DNA from: Streptacidiphilus rugosus AM-16
GTDB lineage: Bacteria; Actinomycetota; Actinomycetes; Streptomycetales; Streptomycetaceae
Direction: 5' to 3'
Assembly: GCF_000744655.1 (NCBI RefSeq)
Contig: NZ_JQMJ01000003.1
Span: forward strand, 806,001-870,000
Length of the DNA stretch: 64,000 nucleotides
Shown here: one piece after another, positions 1-8,406 of the stretch
How positions within the stretch are numbered: the first letter of the stretch is position 1
Layout: each line of letters begins with the position of its first letter
Position numbers and translations under genes: made by a program
The notes under the pieces: generated by a model
Database searches by the model: none
What the model was told of the DNA's origin: nothing
What the model saw: only the letters and a program-made list of their open reading frames with translations

Positions 1-540
1 CAGCTCCTCCTGGGTGAGGTCGTGCACCACGTGGATGCCCTCGTCCGAGGGGACGCCGAACCGCCGGGAGAGGTCGAGCAGCGCCTTGGCCACGCGGCCG
101 GGGACGTCGGAGAAGACCAGGTCGGACATGACGTCGTTGGTCCGGCGCAGGCGGCGCGCGATCGCGCGGAGCAGGGCGATGGCGACCTCGGGGCGGGTCG
201 TCAGCCACGGCTGCAGATCGCCGTGGCCGAGGCCGAGCAGCTTGACCTCGGTCAGCGCCGAGGCGGTCGCCGTGCGCGGTCCAGGGTCGAAGAGCGACAG
301 CTCACCGATCATCTCGCTGGGGCCCACCACCGCGAGCATGTTCTCGCGGCCGTCGGCCGAAGCGCGGTGCAGCTTCACCTTGCCCTCGACGATGACGTAC
401 AGCCGGTCACCCGGGTCGCCCTCGTGGAACAGCGACTCGCCACGCCCGAGCGTCGTCTCCGTCATGGAGGCGCGCAGCTCGGCGGCCTGCTCGTCGTCCA
501 GCGCGGTGAAGAGCGGTGCCCGCCGCAGAACGTCGTCCAC
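1..540 (-). CDS. crp: Crp/Fnr-family transcriptional regulator (3' end outside window)
   Basis: The visible 180 residues are a cyclic-nucleotide-binding domain (early residues LFTALDDEQ, then GDRLYVIVEGKVK, GEMIGELSLFD and RTATASAL) followed by the long dimerisation helix and the start of the winged helix-turn-helix, cut off after HDLTQEEL. It resembles the Streptomyces Crp that controls germination and secondary metabolism. The GTG start at 540 has an AGGAGG ribosome site just upstream. The FDPGPRTATASA stretch is the phosphate-binding cassette, so cyclic nucleotide binding is plausible. A Crp-like palindrome lies about 65 bp upstream. Family call is firm; the exact orthologue is inferred. 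Confidence 0.9.
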   Translation of the reverse strand, partial: MDDVLRRAPLFTALDDEQAAELRASMTETTLGRGESLFHEGDPGDRLYVIVEGKVKLHRASADGRENMLAVVGPSEMIGELSLFDPGPRTATASALTEVKLLGLGHGDLQPWLTTRPEVAIALLRAIARRLRRTNDVMSDLVFSDVPGRVAKALLDLSRRFGVPSDEGIHVVHDLTQEEL

Positions 541-603
541 TCGGTCCTCCTAGTCGGCCGTGCAGGCTTGAGGTGCGATCCCCATCATGCCCGACCGGGA
601 AAC

Positions 604-619
604 AGTGCGATCAATCACA
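604..619 (-). promoter_or_regulatory. Crp-type operator upstream of crp
   Basis: On the minus strand this reads TGTGA-TTGATC-GCACT, eight of ten matches to the classical TGTGA-N6-TCACA Crp site. It lies in the 137-bp gap between the LCP gene stop and the crp start. Autoregulation by Crp is the natural inference. Confidence 0.5.
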
Positions 620-677
620 ACAAGTGTGTCTTACGGGTTTCCCGATCTCCTAACGGGGTGCGGTGTGAGTTGTGGGA

Positions 678-2303
678 TCAGTCCACACAGGGGATCCCCC
701 GGCCCATCTCGACGGCCGACCCTTGGAAGGGAATGCTCGAACCGGGCGTCGCGTCCGGCGTGCCGGATCCCCCGCCCACGCCGCCTTCCCCGGCCCCGGC
801 CCCTGCTCCCGTCCCGGTTCCGGCCGAGCCGCCCGCCGCCGCGGCGCCCGTGGGGGCGTCCTTGCCGAGGATCACCTCGACGTGGCCCGCCGCCACCGCG
901 CCCGACGCGGTCGGCGCCGTGACGCCGGCGCCCAGCTTCGCGGCCACCTCCGCGGCGGCCTTCTCCGCGCCCGCGCCGTAGCGGACCACGGTGTGCGTGC
1001 GGGGGGCCGCGTTGCCGGTGCGGCCTGCCGTCCAGCCCGCGTCGACCAGGGCCTTCTGCTGCTCGGCGGCCAGACCGGTGAGACCCGAGCCGTTGAGCAC
1101 GTCGACCGTGGCCGGTGCGACGGGCGTCCCCGGCGCGGCCGGCGCCGGGGTTCGGGCCGGGGTGGAGGGGGTCGGCTCGGGGCTCGGGTCGTGGCTGGTG
1201 AGCCGTTCGATGATGCGCTGGATCTGGGCGGCGTCGACGAGGTTCACCGACTCGCCGTTGCGGGTGGCGAAGCCCTGGATCGGCAGGGTGTTGAAGACGA
1301 CGTTCCCGCCGGTCAGGTTGGGCACCTGCTGGGCGAAGTCGAGGATGTTCCACTGCGAGTCGAGGACGACGTCCTTCTTCACGACGTCCAGGAGCCCCTG
1401 CATCTTGCCCAGGTCGCCGAAGAGGCCCTGCTGCTTCAGCTTGTACATCACCGAGGAGATGAAGGCCTGCTGCCGGTGGGTGCGGTCCAGGTCGCCGTTG
1501 GTGAGGTTGTGCCGCTGCCGGACGAAGGCGAGGGCCTGGGCGGCGTTCAGGGTGTTGTAGCCGGCGTGGAAGTCCGCGCCGGAGCCCTGGCCGGCCATCG
1601 CCGGGTCCTTGGTGGCGTGCTTGAGGCAGACCGTGACCGGCTGTACGACCTTGGCGATGTCGTAGAAGCCGAGCAGGTTGACCTCGGCGAAGTGGTCGAT
1701 GCGGATGCCGAGGAACTGCTGCACCGTGGCCAGCGTCGCCTCGCGGCCGGCCTCCCTGCTCTGCTGCTCCAGATCGGCGCCGGTCACGCCCGCCGCCTTG
1801 AGCCTGGGCTCGGCGGCGGCCTTGGCGAGGCCGTAGGCCTCCTTGATCTTGTGGTGGCCCTGCGAGCTGCCGTCCCCGTTGAGCGTCTCCACGTAGTCGT
1901 CGCGCGGGACGGAGAAGGCCTGCACCTTTCCGCCGTTGGCGGGGATGTGCAGCATGATCAGCGTGTTGGTGTTGTAGCCGCCGATGTCGCTGGAACCGGC
2001 GTGCAGGTCCTGTTCGACGAACTGCTTCGGCAGGTCGTTGCCGTTCATGTCCTTGCGGCTGTCGAGGCCGATCAGCAGCAGGTTGATGGAGTTGTCGAGC
2101 TTCGGCGGGGCGTGCCGCTGGGCGATGGCCAGCGCGTCGGAGGTGTTGAGGCCGTCCACCAGTGAGTTGTAGGTGAACCAGGAGACGCCGCTGATCAGCA
2201 GCACGCCGGCCGAGGCGGTCGCCACCGCGACGCGCCCGGCCTTGAGCAGCGGCGGCGTCGCCGGCGGGCGTCCCACCACACGGCCGCGTGGGCGTTCAGC
2301 CAT
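678..2303 (-). CDS. LCP (LytR-CpsA-Psr) family cell-wall glycopolymer ligase
   Basis: A 541-residue protein with a short basic N-terminus, one membrane anchor (about residues 21-45), and an extracellular LCP domain. The LCP domain shows LLLIGLDSR, TNTLIMLH, FSVPRDDYV and FVRQRHNLTNGDLDRTHRQ, which carries the conserved arginines that bind the polyprenyl pyrophosphate. A Pro/Thr linker leads to a LytR_C domain (about 400-485, starting VDVLNGSG) and a glycine-rich tail. Such proteins transfer wall polymers from lipid carriers to peptidoglycan outside the membrane. The ATG start follows AAGGAG and overlaps the upstream membrane-protein gene by 8 bp, so the two form an operon. Confidence 0.92.
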   Translation of the reverse strand: MAERPRGRVVGRPPATPPLLKAGRVAVATASAGVLLISGVSWFTYNSLVDGLNTSDALAIAQRHAPPKLDNSINLLLIGLDSRKDMNGNDLPKQFVEQDLHAGSSDIGGYNTNTLIMLHIPANGGKVQAFSVPRDDYVETLNGDGSSQGHHKIKEAYGLAKAAAEPRLKAAGVTGADLEQQSREAGREATLATVQQFLGIRIDHFAEVNLLGFYDIAKVVQPVTVCLKHATKDPAMAGQGSGADFHAGYNTLNAAQALAFVRQRHNLTNGDLDRTHRQQAFISSVMYKLKQQGLFGDLGKMQGLLDVVKKDVVLDSQWNILDFAQQVPNLTGGNVVFNTLPIQGFATRNGESVNLVDAAQIQRIIERLTSHDPSPEPTPSTPARTPAPAAPGTPVAPATVDVLNGSGLTGLAAEQQKALVDAGWTAGRTGNAAPRTHTVVRYGAGAEKAAAEVAAKLGAGVTAPTASGAVAAGHVEVILGKDAPTGAAAAGGSAGTGTGAGAGAGEGGVGGGSGTPDATPGSSIPFQGSAVEMGRGIPCVD

Positions 2304-2901
2304 GGTGGCTCCTTCGCGGAACGGGAACCTGCCGGGCCTCCGCCGTGCGGGCGGCCCCGGCGGAGCGCCGCGCGGTGCGGCCCACCAGCCACCGCCGCAG
2401 GCCGAGCGCGGCGACGGCGGCGAGCACGGAGAAGAACATCACAGGGAAGCCCTTCACGGCCCAGGTGAGCAGCGTGGTGGCCAGCTTGGTGCCGGAGAGG
2501 GCCACGTCGTGGAAGAGCAGCTGGGTCACCGCCGTGACGCCCGCGACGACCAGCGGCGGTGCGGGCAGCACCCACCACAGTCCGTGGCGCGACGTCAGCA
2601 GCGCGGCCCACGCGGAGGCGAGCACCGTGCAGAGGGCGAAGACGGGGCCGAGCGGGGAGCCGATCAGCTCGTCCACGAGCGCGCCGAGGACCGGCAGCAC
2701 CGTCAGCACCCACCGGGCACGCGGCCGGACCGGGGGTCGCGCCGCCGGCCGTGCGGAAGGACCGCCGGGCCGACGCTCGGGCTGACGGCGCGTCGGAGCC
2801 GCCGGCCGGGACGGCCCGGACCCGGAGGACGCCGATCGAGCCGACGCGGACCGGGGCCGACGGGCCGACTCGGGCTGCGGCTCAGCCAGCTGCTCGGGCA
2901 T
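2296..2901 (-). CDS. Actinobacterial membrane protein (DUF6542-like)
   Basis: A 201-residue protein: a disordered Pro/Arg/Ser-rich N-terminal 60 residues, then four predicted membrane helices (LTVLPVLGALVDELIG, FALCTVLASAWAALL, WWVLPAPPLVVAGVTAV, FPVMFFSVLAAVAALG). The layout fits the DUF6542 family found in streptomycetes; function is unknown. It is the first gene of a pair with the LCP ligase and overlaps it by 8 bp, so a role at the cell envelope is inferred from context only. The ATG start has a clear GAGGAG ribosome site. The 240 bp upstream of it hold the operon promoter region, with no gene seen. Confidence 0.75.
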   Translation of the reverse strand: MPEQLAEPQPESARRPRSASARSASSGSGPSRPAAPTRRQPERRPGGPSARPAARPPVRPRARWVLTVLPVLGALVDELIGSPLGPVFALCTVLASAWAALLTSRHGLWWVLPAPPLVVAGVTAVTQLLFHDVALSGTKLATTLLTWAVKGFPVMFFSVLAAVAALGLRRWLVGRTARRSAGAARTAEARQVPVPRRSHHG

Positions 2902-3141
2902 CCGTCTCCTCTCTCACGGCTGTCGTACGCGGCGGTCGGCGGCGGCCGGCGACGGAACGGAACCGGAGCACCGCGGGTCTGCCGCAGCCTCATTTGTACC
3001 GAATCCGCCGGGAGATCTCCGGGCACTCCCCGGCAATTCCCTCAAGCGCAGGCTTACCAGGTGTAACAGACGCACTCGGGACATACACGGTTCCCCGCGC
3101 GAGCCGCCCGCGAGCCGCATCCGGGCCGCAGCGTCACCCGG

Positions 3142-3756
3142 TCACGCGCCGGGAGTGCGCGCCCCCGCGCGTGACTCCACCGCGAGCGCGACCAGTTCCG
3201 CCCACCACTCGTCCCTGCCCCGCGCCAGCAGCCGCTGCGCCTCGACCGGGGGCACGACGCGGACCTCGACGACCGGCTCCCCGTCGGAGGGGTTGGTCGG
3301 CTCGGAGTCCACGACCACCTCCGCCCAGCCCCACAGCCAGGCCTTCTCCGGGTGCGGCTGCCACGGGCGGTAGGGCGTGGGCCGGTCCGTCACGCAGTGG
3401 TGCGCGCCGATCCAGACCGGCGCTCCGAGCATCCGCGCGCCGGCCTCCTCCCGCAGTTCACGGGCCAGGCAGACCTCGACGCTCTCGCCGTCCTCGCGGG
3501 TGCCGCCGGGCAGGAACCAGTGGCCGCGGTCGTCCCGGCAGAGCACGATGCCCGCGCCGCCGGCCGGATCGCCGGGGTCGGGGGCGAAGCCGACCAGGTG
3601 GATGTTGGTGACCAGCCGGTCCTCGGGCATCTGCGCGGAGAACTGGGCGTCGAGACCGCCCCAGCTCCACCGTTGCGGCGCGTACAGGCGCGGGAACCGG
3701 CGCGCGAGCGCCACGGGCGATGTCGGATCGTCAGGCCGTTCGGACGTTGTGGTCAT
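3142..3756 (-). CDS. Nudix hydrolase
   Basis: A perfect Nudix box at about residues 85-107 (G-x5-E-x7-REL-x-EE-x-GA: starts GTREDGE, ends RELREEAGA) identifies a hydrolase of nucleoside-diphosphate-linked compounds. The flanking GAGIVLCRDD and FLPGGT are typical of the fold. The substrate cannot be told. I chose the ATG at 3756; a GTG nine codons upstream has no ribosome site. It stands alone between the LCP operon and a membrane-protein gene read the same way. Confidence 0.85.
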   Translation of the reverse strand: MTTTSERPDDPTSPVALARRFPRLYAPQRWSWGGLDAQFSAQMPEDRLVTNIHLVGFAPDPGDPAGGAGIVLCRDDRGHWFLPGGTREDGESVEVCLARELREEAGARMLGAPVWIGAHHCVTDRPTPYRPWQPHPEKAWLWGWAEVVVDSEPTNPSDGEPVVEVRVVPPVEAQRLLARGRDEWWAELVALAVESRAGARTPGA

Positions 3757-3867
3757 TCGCCGAGCGTAGCCGGGCGACTCCACTTTCGGATGGAGGGATC
3801 TTCGTCCGTCCGGCTTGACGGGACGTCACCGCGTCCGAGGTGGTGGGGGTGCGGGGCCGGGCGCCGG

Positions 3868-5100
3868 TCAGCAGGTGGCGTCGACCCTGGCCGGCCGTAC
3901 CGGATCGGAGGTGTGCGCGGCCGGACCCGCCGGGGGCCGGCGACGTTTCCGCAGCCGCTTGCCGGGCGTGGGCCAGAGCAGCACGTACAGCGTCGACAGG
4001 CCCACGAAGGCCAGCCGGACCAGCCCGCGCGTCGCGTCGGACGGGATGACCAGCGTCCCGCCGTAGAGGGAGAGCAGTGCGATCCAGCTCCACCACGGCA
4101 CCAGCCGCCGGGCGCCGACCGCGTCCCACAGCAGCGTGCCCAGCAGCACGGAGGCGCTGTAGTAGGTGTAGACGCTCGGGTCGAGCAGGATCCGCGCGTT
4201 CGCGCCCAGCAGCACGACGGCCGGCCAGCGGCCGCGCAGCACCGCGAGCGCGCCGAGCACGGCGCCGAGGGCGAACTGGGCGGGCCGGTCCCAGAAGGGC
4301 GTGTCCGGCGCGTTGACGCCCAGCCAGCGCAGCGAGGAGGCGGCCTGGTTGGGTATGGCGAACCTCGCCGCCGCCACCGTGTCGAGGTTGCCCAGGTAGA
4401 ACGGCAGCCAGGCCACCGCGACCAGCCCGCAGAAGAGCAGGAACGGAGCCCGCCTGCGCCCGCACGGCAGCGCGAGCAGCAGCACCGCGAAGGGGACGGC
4501 CCACGGCTTGGCGTCCACGGCCAGCGCGAGGAACACCGCCACGGCCCAGGTCCGGCCGCGCGCCAGCGCGTGCACGGCGAGCATGGTGCAGAACAGCGCG
4601 AGCGCGTCGTCGAGGTGGGCGAAGCGGACCGTCACCTCGATCCACATCGGGATGAAGGCCAGCCCGGCGATCAGGATCCGCTGCTGCAGGCGCCGGTGGT
4701 TGGTGCCGGTGCCCAGGTGGTGGGAGGCGGCCGTGCGGCCGACCAGGATCACCGTCACCAGCCCGAACGCCGCCATCGTGGCCTCGGCGACGAGCTGACC
4801 GGTCGCGGGGGCGAACGGCGCGAAGACCCGCGCCACGGCCAGGCTGAAGGGACCGATCTGCAGTTCGGGGTGGTCGGCGTAGAGGGACAGCCCGCCGCCG
4901 GGCCCGCTGCCGAAGAGCAGCTGCTCACCCTGGCGCAGGTAGTGCCACGACACGCCGCCGCTCGGCGCGACCAGCACGAACCACAGTGCCGTCCACCCGG
5001 CCAGCAGCACATGGTGCCTGCGCACCGGCAGCCAGCGCAGGATGCGACCGGCGTGGCGGCTGTAGTCGGGGAGGCTGGACTCCTCGCCGGCTCGGCTCAC
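3868..5100 (-). CDS. Polytopic membrane protein, GT87/DUF2029-like
   Basis: About 410 residues with roughly ten hydrophobic segments, an N-terminal cytoplasmic stretch and a basic C-terminus rich in Arg/Pro. The pattern of an extracytoplasmic loop after the first helix (SWHYLRQGEQLL) and an acidic FAHLDDAL motif resembles polyprenyl-phosphate-mannose-dependent glycosyltransferases, but I cannot confirm catalytic residues. Start is uncertain: the GTG at 5100 follows GAGAGAGC; an ATG at 5151 in frame is the alternative. It is divergent from the next gene, with a shared promoter region. Confidence 0.6.
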   Translation of the reverse strand: MSRAGEESSLPDYSRHAGRILRWLPVRRHHVLLAGWTALWFVLVAPSGGVSWHYLRQGEQLLFGSGPGGGLSLYADHPELQIGPFSLAVARVFAPFAPATGQLVAEATMAAFGLVTVILVGRTAASHHLGTGTNHRRLQQRILIAGLAFIPMWIEVTVRFAHLDDALALFCTMLAVHALARGRTWAVAVFLALAVDAKPWAVPFAVLLLALPCGRRRAPFLLFCGLVAVAWLPFYLGNLDTVAAARFAIPNQAASSLRWLGVNAPDTPFWDRPAQFALGAVLGALAVLRGRWPAVVLLGANARILLDPSVYTYYSASVLLGTLLWDAVGARRLVPWWSWIALLSLYGGTLVIPSDATRGLVRLAFVGLSTLYVLLWPTPGKRLRKRRRPPAGPAAHTSDPVRPARVDATC

Positions 5101-5224
5101 GTTGCTCTCTCTCACCCGAATCAACTGTTCTTCCCCCCGGGCGCCGGTCATCTTAGACGTGGGAAGAAAGAACGATGAGCGGATGATTCCGCTCGGAGTC
5201 TTACCGTCCGTTCGGAGGTGGTGC

Positions 5225-5962
5225 GTGACCTCGTGGGTCCTTTTCCTCACGGTCCTGCTCGCGTGCGCGGTGGAGGCCGTGGAGGCGTTGACCATCGTGC
5301 TCGCGGCCGGCACCGGGAGGGACTGGCGTTCGGCGGGTCAGGGCACGGTCGCGGCGTTGCTGGCCCTGGCGGTCACGGTGGCCGCGCTGGGACCGGCGGT
5401 CGGCCTGATCCCCTTGAGCGCGCTGCGCCTGGTCGTGGGCGCGTTGCTGCTGGTCTTCGGCCTGCAGTGGCTGCGCAAGGCGGTCCTGCGGGCCTCCGGC
5501 CACAAGTCGCTGCACGACGAGTCGGCGGCGTACGCGCGCGAACTCGCGGCGGCGGAGTCCGCGGAGCGGGGCGGCCGGGGGCGGGTGCGGGACTGGTACG
5601 CCTTCACCCTGTCGTTCAAGGGCGTCTTTCTCGAAGGGCTGGAAGTGGCGTTCATTGTCGTGACGTTCGGCGGCAATGAACGAAATGTTCCGGTGGCTGT
5701 CATCGGCGCGGTGGTCGCGGTGCTGATCGTCACGGGAGTGGGATTCGCGGTACGGGCGCCGTTGGCGCGGGTTCCGGAGAACACGATGAAGTTCGTGGTC
5801 GGCACGATGCTGACCGCGTTCGGCGTCTTCTGGTCGACGGAGGGCGCGGGCGCGCACTGGCCGGGGTCGGACGCCGCGCTGGTCGCGATCGTCCCGGCGG
5901 TGGCGCTGCTGGCCCTCGGCTGTGTCGCCCTGCTGCGGGCGGAAGGGAAGGCGGAGCTGTGA
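5225..5962 (+). CDS. COG4280-type membrane protein, possible metal-ion transporter
   Basis: A 245-residue integral membrane protein with about seven helices. Helix 1 holds CAVEAVEALTIVLAAG and the middle of the protein holds FLEGLEVAFIVVTFG. The two E-x-x-E segments look like an internal duplication and resemble the acidic motifs of iron permease (FTR1) and Gdt1-like cation transporters. The match to the uncharacterised COG4280 group is by memory. The GTG start at 5225 follows GGAGGTG. Its stop overlaps the next small gene by 4 bp (GTGA), so they are translationally coupled. Confidence 0.7.
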   Translation: MTSWVLFLTVLLACAVEAVEALTIVLAAGTGRDWRSAGQGTVAALLALAVTVAALGPAVGLIPLSALRLVVGALLLVFGLQWLRKAVLRASGHKSLHDESAAYARELAAAESAERGGRGRVRDWYAFTLSFKGVFLEGLEVAFIVVTFGGNERNVPVAVIGAVVAVLIVTGVGFAVRAPLARVPENTMKFVVGTMLTAFGVFWSTEGAGAHWPGSDAALVAIVPAVALLALGCVALLRAEGKAEL

Positions 5963-6159
5963 GGGCGAGGATCAGGGCCTTCGGCCGCTTCTGGTACGAC
6001 TTCGTCGTGGGGGACGACTGGCGCGTCGCGGCGGGCGTGGCACTGGCGCTGGGCGCGACCGCCCTCCTGGTCCACTCCGGCGTGAACGCCTGGTGGCTGG
6101 TCCCCTCCGCCGTCGTCCTCCTCCTCGGCCTCTCCCTCCACCGCGCCACGAAGCGCTGA
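5959..6159 (+). CDS. Small two-helix membrane protein
   Basis: A 66-residue protein starting at the GTG that overlaps the upstream stop. It has a short basic head, then two hydrophobic segments (VAAGVALALGATALLV and WWLVPSAVVLLLGLSL) and a basic end. No known function. The tight coupling to the COG4280-like protein suggests it is a partner or accessory subunit of that protein. Confidence 0.7.
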   Translation: MRARIRAFGRFWYDFVVGDDWRVAAGVALALGATALLVHSGVNAWWLVPSAVVLLLGLSLHRATKR

Positions 6160-6233
6160 CGCAAGCCCGTGGCAGGCGGCCCGGCCCTCCGGGCCGCGGG
6201 GGGTTCTGCAGGCGAGAACCAGGCAGTGCCTCA

Positions 6234-6334
6234 GGGGCGCGGGGAACTGCGCGGGCAACCACCCTGGGCGGACGGCCCTGCGCGTTGAGGACCACCCGCA
6301 CGCCGGTGGCTTGTCGCGCAGTTCCCCGCGCCCC
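6234..6334. repeat. Streptomyces intergenic inverted repeat
   Basis: Perfect 20-bp inverted arms GGGGCGCGGGGAACTGCGCG at 6234-6253 and its complement at 6315-6334, with an inner GC-rich spacer. This short element recurs between genes in streptomycete chromosomes. Here it sits between convergent genes, so it may end transcription in both directions. A degenerate second copy is at 14190-14405. Confidence 0.8.
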
Positions 6335-6391
6335 CGGGATAGTGCAACTCACCCTCCGCTGTGAGGTGCCGCCCTCGCGCGCCGGAGGCGG

Positions 6392-7797
6392 TCACCCGCC
6401 CAGCTCGGCTGCGAGGAGGTTCGTGAGGGTGGTGACCGCCGCAGGGAACGCGGCCTCGCGCGGGGTGCCGTAGCCGAGGATGAGGCCCTGGCGGTGGGTG
6501 GGGTCGGGGGCGTGCCAGTGGTCGGCGAGGGTGTCGAAGGAGAGACTGTGCGCGGCGGCCCTCCGTAGGAGGGCCTGCTCGGGAGGCGCGCCCGCAGGCA
6601 GGCCGAGGAGAACGTGCTGGCCGGCCGCCACCCCCTCCAGCGTGCAGCCCGGCAGCCGCTCGCCCGCTGCCAGCAGCAGGTCCCGGCGTCGGCGGTACCG
6701 CGCGCGACTCGCGCGCACGTGGCGGTCGTAGGCGTGGGAGGTCAGGAACTCGGCCAGGGTCAGCTGGCCGAGCGACTCGGTCTGGAAGTCCGTCAGCCGC
6801 TTGGCCCGCATCACGGGTTCGACCAGCCGGGCCGGCAGCACCAGCCAGGCCAGCCGGACGCCGGGCGCGAGCGTCTTCGCCGCCGTGCCCACGTAGACGA
6901 CGGAGTCCGGCGCGGTGCCCTGGAGGGCGCCGACCGGCTGCCGGTCGTAGCGGAACTCGCCGTCGTAGTCGTCCTCCACCACCACGCCGGAGGCGTCCCG
7001 CGCCCAGGCGATCAGCGCGCGGCGGCGGTCAGGATGCAGGGTGACCCCCGTCGGGTACTGGTGGGCCGGGGTGACCACCGCGGCCGCGACGCCCGTCGTG
7101 GCAAGCGCGGCGGCGTCCGCTCCGAGCCGGTCCACCGGCAGCGGCACCACCTCCCGGCCCGCGAAGCCCGCCACCTCGCGGTGGAAGGCGAGACCGGGGT
7201 CCTCCATGGCGAAGGCACCCTCCGGCAGCACGCGGGCGAGCAGGCCCAGGGCCTGCACATAGCCGGAGGTGATCACAATCCGGGCCGGCGTCGCGTCCAC
7301 CCCGCGGGCCCGGCCGAGGTAGTCGGCGAGCGCGGCGCGCAGCTCAGGGCGACCGCGGGGGTCGCCGTAGTCGAACGCGGCGGGCGGGCCGCGCCGAGCG
7401 CGCGGCGGGAGGCCCGCAGCCACTCCGCCACCGGGAAGGAGCCCACGTCCGGCCGGCCGGGCCGCAGGTCGTGCCGGGGCGGCGTCGGGGTGCCGCGGGT
7501 CGCGGGACGCTCGGCGCGGGTGACGTCGGCGACGCGGGTGCCGGAACCGTGACGCGCGATCAGATAGCCCTCGGCAGCCAACTGGTCGTAGGCGGCGCTG
7601 ACCGTGCCGCGGGCGATGCCGAGCTCGGCCGCGAGCGCACGGGTCGCGGGCAGTCGCGTGCCCGCCGCGAGTCGTCCGGCGCGGACGGCCTCCCGCAGTG
7701 AGCGCTCCAGCGCGGCGCGGACGCCCTCGCCCGGGTCGCGTCCCGCGGTGAGGTCGAGATGGAGATCGACTCCGAAAGTGGACCAGTCATCGGCCAT
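6392..7797 (-). pseudogene. MocR/PdxR-type GntR regulator with aminotransferase domain, frameshifted
   Basis: The N-terminal frame (7797 to about 7400) encodes a GntR winged helix (LREAVRAGRLAAGTRLPATRALA, then GIARGTVSAAYDQL). The C-terminal frame (from about 7423 to 6392) encodes a fold-type I aminotransferase domain: AFDYGDPRGRPELR, VITSGYVQAL, VVEDDYDGEFRYDR and the PLP lysine in GTAAKTLAPGVR. The frames join near 7385-7400 within the run GGCCCGCCCGCCG. Losing one base there explains it. Joined, the protein would be about 468 residues, normal for MocR regulators. It is divergent from an AhpD-like gene, which it probably controls. Either a true frameshift or a sequencing error. Confidence 0.85.
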
Positions 7798-7800
7798 GGG

Positions 7801-7837
7801 AATGGACCTTATCAGCGGTCCATTGCCCTTCTAGGGT
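7801..7837 (+). promoter_or_regulatory. Operator palindrome and leaderless promoter of the AhpD-like gene
   Basis: AATGGACC (7801-7808) and GGTCCATT (7817-7824) form a perfect 8-bp inverted repeat; TGGACC/GGTCCA half-sites are typical of MocR regulators. A promoter overlaps it: -35 TTATCA at 7809-7814, 17-bp spacer, -10 TAGGGT at 7832-7837. The start point would fall at about 7844, next to the ATG, so the mRNA is probably leaderless; no ribosome site is present. Confidence 0.6.
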
Positions 7838-7844
7838 CATACAC

Positions 7845-8333
7845 ATGACGACAACGACGAAGAACCCGACCGCGTCCGAGACCCCCACGATCACCGTCCG
7901 CCTGGCCGCCGACAAGCTGGCCCCGGCCGCCATGCGGGCCATGTCCGGCCTGGACCGGGCCACCGCGGGGAGCGATCTGGAGGCCGGTCTCAAGGAACTG
8001 GTCCGCGCCCGCGCCTCGCAGATCAACAACTGCGCCTACTGCGTCGACATGCACACCACCGACGCGCTGACCGCCGGGGAGACGCAGCACCGCCTCTTCC
8101 TGCTGCCGGTGTGGCGTGAGACGGGCATCTTCACCCGCCGCGAGCGCGCCGCTCTCGCCCTCACCGAGGCCGTCACCCGCCTCTCCGAGGGCCAGGTCAC
8201 CGACGAGGTCTGGGCCGAGGCGGCCGAGAACTTCGAGGAGACCGAGCTCGCCGAGCTGCTCTGGCTCATCACCACCATCAACGCCTGGAATCGCATCAGC
8301 GTCGCCGCCCAGGCTTGGCCGGTCAACGAGTGA
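7845..8333 (+). CDS. AhpD-like carboxymuconolactone decarboxylase family protein
   Basis: A 162-residue protein with the redox centre C63-A-Y-C66 followed by H70 (NNCAYCVDMHT), the signature of alkylhydroperoxidase AhpD-type CMD proteins. These reduce peroxides using the CxxC cysteines. A single all-helical domain is expected for this length. The gene is divergent from the MocR regulator and shares its palindromic operator. The substrate is not evident. A strong hairpin follows the stop. Confidence 0.88.
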   Translation: MTTTTKNPTASETPTITVRLAADKLAPAAMRAMSGLDRATAGSDLEAGLKELVRARASQINNCAYCVDMHTTDALTAGETQHRLFLLPVWRETGIFTRRERAALALTEAVTRLSEGQVTDEVWAEAAENFEETELAELLWLITTINAWNRISVAAQAWPVNE

Positions 8334-8354
8334 CCGCCCACGGACGACGCACGG

Positions 8355-8399
8355 CGGAGGCCGAACCTGTCGCGCAAGCCGCGACACCTTCGGCCTCCG
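8355..8399. terminator. Bidirectional hairpin terminator
   Basis: An 11-bp perfect outer stem (CGGAGGCCGAA at 8355-8365 with its complement at 8389-8399), a small internal loop, then a 6-bp inner stem (GTCGCG/CGCGAC) with a 5-nt loop. It lies between the convergent AhpD-like gene and the UbiD relic. No T-run on either side. Confidence 0.7.
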
Positions 8400-8406
8400 G
8401 GCGTCC

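Noticed and set aside
672-2165. Long open frames opposite the LCP gene
   Set aside because: Arg/Gly/Val-rich shadow translations typical of high-GC DNA; the minus-strand LCP gene has clear domains.
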